Position numbers and translations under genes: made by a program. A stretch of DNA of 46,489 bases from contig DASQJL010000012.1 of NCBI GenBank assembly GCA_035631035.1, positions 1 to 46,489 on the forward strand, given 5' to 3'. Below the pieces are notes generated by a model, which saw only the letters and a program-made list of their open reading frames with translations, did not search any database and was not told where the DNA came from. The stretch comes from Candidatus Binatia bacterium (lineage in GTDB: Bacteria; Eisenbacteria; RBG-16-71-46; SZUA-252). This document shows positions 41,633 to 46,489 of this stretch, piece after piece (position 1 is the stretch's first letter; each line of letters opens with the position of its first letter).

Positions 41633-41670
41633 CCGAAAGCCCGCCGGGTTGCTTACCCGACGGGCTTCGG
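41633..41670 (-). terminator. Terminator of the 41696 lipoprotein gene
   Basis: Stem CCGAAGCCCG.CGGG with CCCG.CGGGC.TTCGG, one mismatch and one bulge, loop TAAGCAA on the minus strand, followed by a short T tract (GGTTTGC). It lies 26 bases after the lipoprotein stop and is nearly symmetrical. Confidence 0.75.
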
Positions 41671-41695
41671 TGTTACGACTTGCTGGCTCTACAGC

Positions 41696-44083
41696 CTAGG
41701 GCGCGTAGGCCGGGAGCGTCGGCGAGGCGTTCACGTAGGCAAACGCGGCGCGCATCATGGCGTAGGCCTGCGGATCCTTCATGTAGTACATCGGGAATCC
41801 GAACATCACGGTCCGGCCGATCACGCCCCGCGAGGTCTGGAAGGTGATCGGTCCCGTGAGCCCGCTCGTGCCCAGGTCGTGCGCCTGGGTCGCGATCGCC
41901 ACCACCATCCCTTCACGCGGGGAGATGCCGGTTCCAATGTAGGGCGGCATCCCTTTCGGAGCGCCGTGATAGGTCAGGATCGGCATCGAGATCGCTCCGT
42001 CGTGCTCCTTCCGGACCGTAACGTCCTGCGGGAAGCACCCGAACCGCTGTCCATTCTGCTCCATGAGTCTCCAGCCTTCGACCTTCGGAAGGCCCGGAGC
42101 GAAGGTCTGGTCGGTCGTTCCGAACGCCAGCGTGTCCCACTTGGCCGTCTGCCTCCCGACGTCGATGTCACCCGAGGTGAAGCCCAGGGCCGCGCCGTCC
42201 GCCGTGACGCGAGCACCGATGAAGTCCCGAGCGCCATCGTTGGAGCGGCTGGCTCCATCGTTCGGCAGCGTCCCATCGATCCCCATGAAATCGCGAATGA
42301 AGTAGGTCCCTCGGAAATTCGGATCGCCCTCGGGGACCGCCGCGCACAGCCCACGCGAGAGGGACTGCGACGGTACGCTGCCGACCTTCGACGCCTGCTG
42401 GGCGAGCTGGAACCCCGTGAGGATGAGGGTGCCTCCGGCGCGGAGATACCCCGCGAGCTCGCTGTAGCTGCCGCCAACCAGCGTCTTCCAGAGCGCGGTC
42501 GGAGAGGAGCCCGTGTTGTTGAAGTCCGCATACCAGATGATCGTCCGGTAGTTGGCCAGATCGTCCGGCGTGAACGAGGGGCGCAATCCGCCCTCGGCGG
42601 TCAGCGCCCGGTAGACGGCGTCGTGCTCATCATCCTGGCGGATGTTCACCCCGAATTCCTGGGTCAGCTTGATCAGCACGTTGTTGAACCACCACTGGTC
42701 CTCGACGGATACGGACGAGGCGTCGGTAAGCAGTGCGTCCTTCGGGAAATTGGGACTACCTCGCAGTGCGGTGGACCAGTCGCCCGGAGGGGGCGCGAAG
42801 TCGTCGACGTAGAGAACCTGCGGCCTCCCCGTGGGAGGATCCTTGAAGATCGGGTGCACGATCCGGATCGGGATCTTCATGTTCGTGACGAGTCCGCCGT
42901 CGTCCACCGCGCGCACGAAGAGGAAGTGCGGGCCGACCGAGAGATTGGTCAGCGTCACGCTGGTGCTCGTGATGTCGATGGAGCCCCACTTGGCCGTGGA
43001 CGTGTCGTCGAGGGCCGAGGTGTACCCGGCGATCTCGCCGCCGTAGGCCTCCCCCGTCGCGAACCAGGAGAAGGAGATCGTCTCTCCCTCGAAGATCTGG
43101 ATCTCCTTGCGAACGATATCCTCAGGCCCCGAAGTCGAGGGCAGAGCGTCCACCAGCACGCTGCTCGTGACCGTGAGCGACGGCCCCGGATTGCGATTCG
43201 TCACGTTGAAGTCGCGGATGTTCCTGGGGTCGGACGCCTGGAGCGATGGCACCGACCACGAAATCCCGTTGATGGGAGGGGTCTGGGTCAGGGTCAGCTT
43301 CTCCGTGGCGCCCGCGATGTCCACCGCGCGCACCGCGAACACGTAGTAACCAGGCGTGACGTTCCGGAATCGCTTGCGCTTCGCGCGGATCCCCTGCCAC
43401 TTCCAGTCGTCATTCGGCGGCGGAAGCGAGGGGCCGGTCGCATTGACGATCAGCTTGACCCAGTCCTTGCGCGCGGACGGCAGGGACAGGGGCGGATGCC
43501 CCGGATCCAGCTGCGCGCCATTCTGCAGGAGCAGGTACTCGAACGAATCCACCGGAGCCGAACCGCCGGTCTCGCCGCCGTCCGGATCGATCCCCTCCCA
43601 CTCGAACGTGAAATTGGGGCCGATGATCGTGCCCGGAGCGTTGGGTCCGCGGGTGATTCGCGACACGGGGGGAACCGTCTTGGCCGAGAAGAAGCGCTTG
43701 GCCGGGGTCGGATCGAACTTTCCGTCGTTGTCTTCGGACACGACCCAGAAGACGTGCCCCTTCACCTCTTTCACGGGATCGACCAGGAAGAGGAGCGTCG
43801 TGTCCTTGGCCGTCGTGGAGATCCACTGCGAGGGGGGCTTCAGCGTGTCCGCGTCCAGCGCATAGCGGAACTGCGTCACCTCGCCGTCGTTGTCGTACCC
43901 GCTCCAGTAGAAATGGATTCGATAGCTGGCCGTGTCGCCCTGGAGCGGCGCATACGTCAGCTCCGTCTCGGGGGCGAACCGCTGAGGAGGCGCCACCGTC
44001 GGCGTCTTCGAACAACCGACGACGATCGACAACGCGATGAGAGCGACAGCTGTAAGAGTGATTCCGATCCTGCGACGCGCCAT
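41696..44083 (-). CDS. Lipoprotein with Ig-like repeats and a C-terminal GATase-like domain
   Basis: 795 residues from ATG 44083, selected because AAGGAG lies upstream and the lipoprotein signal MARRRIGITLTAVALIALSI ending in VVGC is then of normal length; an ATG at 44104 has no ribosome site. The N-terminal half contains several Ig/fibronectin-like modules (IHFYWSGYDNDGEVTQFRYA, FEWEGIDPDGGETGGSAPVD, GYYVFAVRAVDIAG, PHFLFVRAVDDGG). From about residue 425 a Rossmann-like domain follows (QVLYVDDFAPPPGDW, YRTIIWYADFNN, LAGYLRAGGTLILTGFQLA, GRTVMFGFPMYYM), resembling the domain in the secreted protein at 6796. The first module is clearly related to the next gene's first module, so the two are tandem paralogues in one operon, 33 bases apart. 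Confidence 0.85.
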   Translation of the reverse strand: MARRRIGITLTAVALIALSIVVGCSKTPTVAPPQRFAPETELTYAPLQGDTASYRIHFYWSGYDNDGEVTQFRYALDADTLKPPSQWISTTAKDTTLLFLVDPVKEVKGHVFWVVSEDNDGKFDPTPAKRFFSAKTVPPVSRITRGPNAPGTIIGPNFTFEWEGIDPDGGETGGSAPVDSFEYLLLQNGAQLDPGHPPLSLPSARKDWVKLIVNATGPSLPPPNDDWKWQGIRAKRKRFRNVTPGYYVFAVRAVDIAGATEKLTLTQTPPINGISWSVPSLQASDPRNIRDFNVTNRNPGPSLTVTSSVLVDALPSTSGPEDIVRKEIQIFEGETISFSWFATGEAYGGEIAGYTSALDDTSTAKWGSIDITSTSVTLTNLSVGPHFLFVRAVDDGGLVTNMKIPIRIVHPIFKDPPTGRPQVLYVDDFAPPPGDWSTALRGSPNFPKDALLTDASSVSVEDQWWFNNVLIKLTQEFGVNIRQDDEHDAVYRALTAEGGLRPSFTPDDLANYRTIIWYADFNNTGSSPTALWKTLVGGSYSELAGYLRAGGTLILTGFQLAQQASKVGSVPSQSLSRGLCAAVPEGDPNFRGTYFIRDFMGIDGTLPNDGASRSNDGARDFIGARVTADGAALGFTSGDIDVGRQTAKWDTLAFGTTDQTFAPGLPKVEGWRLMEQNGQRFGCFPQDVTVRKEHDGAISMPILTYHGAPKGMPPYIGTGISPREGMVVAIATQAHDLGTSGLTGPITFQTSRGVIGRTVMFGFPMYYMKDPQAYAMMRAAFAYVNASPTLPAYAP

Positions 44084-44116
44084 GTGACTCGTGCTCCTTA
44101 CCATCGGCGGTTAGCG

Positions 44117-45673
44117 CTAGGGGAGTAGGCTGATGTCGAACGTGACCGAAATGGGATCCGAGTAGAAGCCGGCTCGATCCCGCACGCGAATCTCGAGCTT
44201 GTGCGGGTTCGACGGCGCGAGCGCTCGGAAGTCCGACTCCGGAATGGTAATGGATTGTATGCGCTGCCCTGTGGTCGCCTTGAGGCTCAAGCTCTTGATG
44301 TCGTCCAGGGTGTACAGCACTTCGCCCGTGGGACCGTCCTCGGGATCCCTGCCGTCGAAGCTGAACACCTTGACCCGCGGACTATTCGGCGCGGGGCCGT
44401 CCGCAACCGTCAGGTCGCTGACCGTCGGAGGGCGGTTGCAGTTGAACTGGAACGACGCCGGCGTGCCGTCCGAGCGCCCCGAAAGATCCTTGGCCGCCAC
44501 CGTGAACAGCATGTTGCGCCCGGCGTCCAGCGAGTCCAGCACCAGGGCCGTGAAGCCGCAGTTCGTGCGCACGGCCTGGGGAGCGTTCGAGGTGAAGAAG
44601 ACCGAGTCGCCGTTCGCCATGCAGAGGAAATCGCGGAATCCGGTGATATAAGGGTCGCCGCCGTCGCGGGTGCCTTCACGCAAGGTCGCGGCAAACCCGG
44701 CGATCCCCTGAGGGCTGTCGCAGGCGTCGTCAAATCCCTTCCAGTCGAAGTACACGGTCGAGCGATAGGGAATCGTGTCCCCCTGGTGGAAGGGGATCCA
44801 GGGGCCGCTGTCGCTGACGGCGACCTCGTTTCCATTATCAAAACGCGCCTGGTAGTACCCGAGCGGTCCGCCCGAATCCCCGAGAATCACCGTCTCGGGA
44901 TCGTGGTTCACGAGGAAGAGAGTCCGGCCGCCCGTGGCCGGGTCGCTGAGCGCGAACGCGTTGTCGGCGGCGACCACGGTGAACGTATAGGTTCCGTTGA
45001 CCAGAGATACCGAGCGGGGATCGTTCGGGTCGTTGAACACGGCGCAGGTATCCGAGGAGAACCCCTTCGAGAAGACCCCGACGTCCCAGCGGTAGTACTT
45101 CACGTATCCGTCCACGTCACTGCCGGTCCAGCAGATGGTGAAGGGCGTGTGGTCACAGATCGTGTCGGGCGCCGACGTGAGATTGCTGGGAAGCGGTCCC
45201 ACGAACCGAACCACCGGCTTCGACGTGCTGGCGTTGAAGACCCGGCGATTGAAGCGCGCGAGGTTCGGGTCGGCCTTGCCCAGGTTGTCCACGGCGCGAA
45301 TGAAGAACGTGTGGTTCTTGGATTGGGACGGCTGCTGCTGCCCGGTGCCGACCACCAAGGCCAGCGAGTCGTTGACCTCGAGATCGAAGACGCTGTCGGT
45401 CCTGGTCGTGTAGCGGAATGCGCTGATGGTGGAGTCGTCCCACGACCACAGGAAGCCCGCGACGTAGCCGTCGGGATCCTCGCCGCGCCAGTAGAGATGG
45501 ATCTTGTACGAGGCGCTCGCGCTCTCCGCCGGAGCCCCGACGAGATAGGTCACGGGGGGACGATTGCGATCGACCCGCAGCGGATCCTTGGCGCACGAAA
45601 CCAAAACCCCCACACAGCAAAGCGCTAGCACAACCACACGGGCGAGTGATCGCCTCGTCATGGAATCGGGCAT
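44117..45673 (-). CDS. Lipoprotein with Ig/fibronectin-like repeats
   Basis: 518 residues from ATG 45673 (GGAG six bases upstream); a second ATG four codons later also gives a full signal. The lipoprotein signal is SLARVVVLALCCVGVLVSC with lipobox LVSC. Modules follow with the motif YKIHLYWRGEDPDGYVAGF, ICWTGSDVDGYVKYYRWDVG, VYFDWKGFDDACDSPQGIAGF and FSFDGRDPEDGPTGEVLYTL, each a beta-sandwich with a 'W.G.D.DG.V..Y.W' core. It is shorter than its downstream paralogue and lacks the Rossmann-like domain. Probably anchored in the outer membrane. A promoter lies about 70-100 bases upstream. Function unknown. Confidence 0.85.
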   Translation of the reverse strand: MPDSMTRRSLARVVVLALCCVGVLVSCAKDPLRVDRNRPPVTYLVGAPAESASASYKIHLYWRGEDPDGYVAGFLWSWDDSTISAFRYTTRTDSVFDLEVNDSLALVVGTGQQQPSQSKNHTFFIRAVDNLGKADPNLARFNRRVFNASTSKPVVRFVGPLPSNLTSAPDTICDHTPFTICWTGSDVDGYVKYYRWDVGVFSKGFSSDTCAVFNDPNDPRSVSLVNGTYTFTVVAADNAFALSDPATGGRTLFLVNHDPETVILGDSGGPLGYYQARFDNGNEVAVSDSGPWIPFHQGDTIPYRSTVYFDWKGFDDACDSPQGIAGFAATLREGTRDGGDPYITGFRDFLCMANGDSVFFTSNAPQAVRTNCGFTALVLDSLDAGRNMLFTVAAKDLSGRSDGTPASFQFNCNRPPTVSDLTVADGPAPNSPRVKVFSFDGRDPEDGPTGEVLYTLDDIKSLSLKATTGQRIQSITIPESDFRALAPSNPHKLEIRVRDRAGFYSDPISVTFDISLLP

Positions 45674-45741
45674 CTGGTTCTCCGAGGAGGCTTTTACTTC
45701 ACACCGGCAGGTGTAAATGGTGATGCATCGGGGACGTAGGT

Positions 45742-45771
45742 ACCGTACCAATCGCGTCAAGGGGGTGTCAA
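45742..45771 (-). promoter_or_regulatory. Candidate promoter of the lipoprotein operon
   Basis: Minus strand: perfect -35 TTGACA (45771-45766), 18-base C-rich-start spacer, weak -10 TACGGT (45747-45742). The 18-base spacing beginning with C-rich sequence matches the strong promoter at 37509. Confidence 0.45.
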
Positions 45772-45801
45772 TGGGTTTTGTTGTCTCCTGCGGGCGGCGT
45801 C

Positions 45802-46003
45802 GCCAAAGGGGGGCCGGGCGCACTGCGTTTTGGCGCGAGGAAGGCAGCCCTGCGGGCGGACCGCCCTCCGGCCCGATTCTGCCTCGACCTTGCTCACCAC
45901 CCCGGCGGGCCTCCGGGAGGCCGCCCTCCGCGGCTGCCTTCCTCGCGTCCACAGACGCGCTGCGGCCTGCCCTCCCATCTCTCGAAGACCACCGAAGGGA
46001 CAC
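45802..46003 (+). repeat. Structured hairpin element, copy 1
   Basis: It begins GCCAAAGG..GCCGGGCGC and contains a perfect 16-bp stem, CGCGAGGAAGGCAGCC (45834-45849) with GGCTGCCTTCCTCGCG (45932-45947), enclosing smaller GC hairpins (GCCCTGCGGGC, CGCCCTCCGG). It ends in CTGCCCTCCCATC..CCGAAGGG. It is present again in inverted orientation at 46091-46261. Confidence 0.75.
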
Positions 46004-46090
46004 CCCCCCATTCCTTGTAAGTTGAACAATTCCGGCCCTGTAAGGCAATACGTCGGGCAAGGGAAAACCTGACGACCGATCCGCCTCTGG

Positions 46091-46261
46091 GTGTGCCGCC
46101 CGTCGGAGTTTTCGGCGATGGGGAGGGCAGGTCGAGACGCGATCCTTGGACGCGAGGAGAGGAGGCTACCAGACTCGAGTCAGTGTCGGGCCGGAGGGCG
46201 GCCGCCCGAAGGGCTGCCTCTCCTCGCGCAAAGAACGCGTAGCGCCCGGCTCGCCTTTGGC
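46091..46261 (-). repeat. Structured hairpin element, copy 2 (inverted)
   Basis: Read on the minus strand it has the same order of blocks as copy 1: GCCAAAGG, GCCGGGCGC, GCGCGAGGAGAGGCAGCCC, GGGCGGCCGCCCTCCGGCCC, CTCTCCTCGCGTCC, CTGCCCTCCCCATC. Its stem is CGCGAGGAGAGG paired with CCTCTCCTCGCG (46217-46228 with 46151-46162). An extra G in one arm is matched by an extra C in the other relative to copy 1. It is about 30 bases shorter in the loop. Confidence 0.75.
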
Positions 46262-46289
46262 AAGGAAGCCCGAACGGGTGCCGCAACCG

Positions 46290-46327
46290 CCAAAACGAGA
46301 AGGGCCGCCGGGTTTCCCCAGCGGCCC
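46290..46327 (-). terminator. Rho-independent terminator of the 46353 gene
   Basis: On the minus strand: stem GGGCCGC.GGG with CCC.GCGGCCC around a GAAA loop, followed by TTCTCGTTTT. It lies about 25 bases after the stop of the partial gene. Confidence 0.88.
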
Positions 46328-46352
46328 CCTCGCTACTGCCTTGCGACCAGTG

Positions 46353-46489
46353 TTACTTCACAAGCGCCATCCGGCTTCCAGACTCGGAGCCGTCGGCAAA
46401 CTTCACCTTGTAGAAGTAGACGCCGCTCGCCAGCTGCGTTCCGTCATCACGACGACCGTTCCAACGAACCTCGTTGGCACCGGCCTCGG
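46353..46489 (-). CDS. C-terminal end of a sorting-domain protein (partial)
   Basis: The last 45 codons of a gene that enters from the right edge, ending in TAA at 46355-46353. The translation, EAGANEVRWNGRDDGTQLAS then GVYFYKVKFADGSESGSRMA then LVK, is the final half of a FlgD-like/T9SS-type sorting domain (W-N-G-R-D-D, ASGVYFYKV). The protein is therefore exported, but its main body lies outside the window. It has no visible start here. A good intrinsic terminator follows. Confidence 0.92.
   Translation of the reverse strand, partial: EAGANEVRWNGRRDDGTQLASGVYFYKVKFADGSESGSRMALVK

Larger units (their letters stand above)
40765..41695. other. Repeat-rich intergenic region without a convincing gene
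   Basis: Apart from the two minisatellites (40880-41021, 41108-41198), two copies of a hairpin repeat, an isolated palindrome (ACTCGTCC/GGACGAGT, 41248-41265) and a terminator, this stretch has no supported gene. Open frames here translate the repeats into low-complexity Pro/Ser/Gln/Ile or Arg/Gly strings. Confidence 0.7.
45674..46352. other. Non-coding region with promoter, two inverted structured elements and a terminator
   Basis: No supported gene. Apart from the features listed separately, a short inverted repeat (ACACC/GGTGT) lies near 45705 in the leader of the lipoprotein gene, and the spacer between the two elements (46004-46090) has no evident structure. Confidence 0.7.

Noticed and set aside
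41879-44128. 750-codon plus-strand frame opposite the lipoprotein
   Set aside because: Antisense shadow; the minus strand has a lipobox, Ig modules and a terminator.
45757-46286. Several 80-130-codon frames in the region upstream of the lipoprotein operon
   Set aside because: They follow the two inverted structured elements, and changes between the copies preserve base pairing rather than reading frame.

Overview
The window reads as chromosomal DNA of a very GC-rich, Gram-negative-type bacterium from a little-cultivated lineage. At least six proteins (ending near 9606, 10515, 19941, 36017, 39580 and 46353) finish in the same FlgD-like/T9SS-type sorting domain, with an NP(F/Y) motif, a W[DN]GRD/G turn and a GVY/GxY strand. 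There are also PorV-like outer-membrane proteins, paired lipoproteins, a multihaem cytochrome c and strong third-position GC bias. This combination is typical of Candidatus Eisenbacteria and relatives in the FCB/Gemmatimonadota neighbourhood. The assignment is an inference from protein style; no rRNA or tRNA gene was seen.

Left part (1-5013, minus strand): a probable operon reading aminotransferase, carbamate kinase, a double-domain ABC ATPase, a BMP/nucleoside-type permease, and the start of one more membrane or exported protein. It looks like uptake and nitrogen catabolism of a nucleoside- or purine-like compound. From 5053 to 12263 lies a surface-protein block: two beta-rich exported proteins and a lamin-tail-domain protein on the minus strand, interrupted by a plus-strand secreted protein (6796-9606) with its own promoter and terminator. 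A von Willebrand A membrane protein follows at 12369-14570.

Centre (14748-27221, minus strand): the most striking part. Four genes are joined by three ATGA stop/start overlaps. They encode a 2426-residue Ig-repeat surface protein, a PorV-like barrel with an Arg-rich N-terminus and a TPR-type tail, an 817-residue membrane regulator, and a STAS protein. The regulator combines an RsbW-like kinase domain, a two-TM sensor, HAMP, a SpoIIE phosphatase domain, and helix-turn-helix modules resembling the N-terminus of IS3-type transposases. The STAS antagonist carries a C-terminal domain homologous to the last of these modules. I read this as a self-contained partner-switching system in which the phosphatase and its STAS substrate share a transposase-derived DNA-binding-like domain, co-expressed with a surface protein and its probable outer-membrane partner.

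Right-centre (27469-37297, minus strand): a tightly packed run of CDP-alcohol phosphatidyltransferase, pentahaem cytochrome c, family-2 glycosyltransferase, pyruvate phosphate dikinase, asparaginase, aldehyde dehydrogenase and a secreted sorting-domain protein. A divergent promoter region (37298-37708) then drives a secreted TolB-like propeller protein (37709-39580). Its leader contains a 13-nt match to the complement of the usual 16S rRNA 3' end, far upstream of the start codon.

Right end (39600-46489): repeat-rich, gene-poor DNA surrounds a small VOC-family gene. It holds three minisatellites and a dispersed two-hairpin repeat. Two tandem paralogous lipoproteins follow (41696-45673). Next comes a non-coding stretch with two inverted copies of a roughly 170-200 nt hairpin element whose stem differs by compensatory insertions. 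The window closes on the 3' end of another sorting-domain protein.
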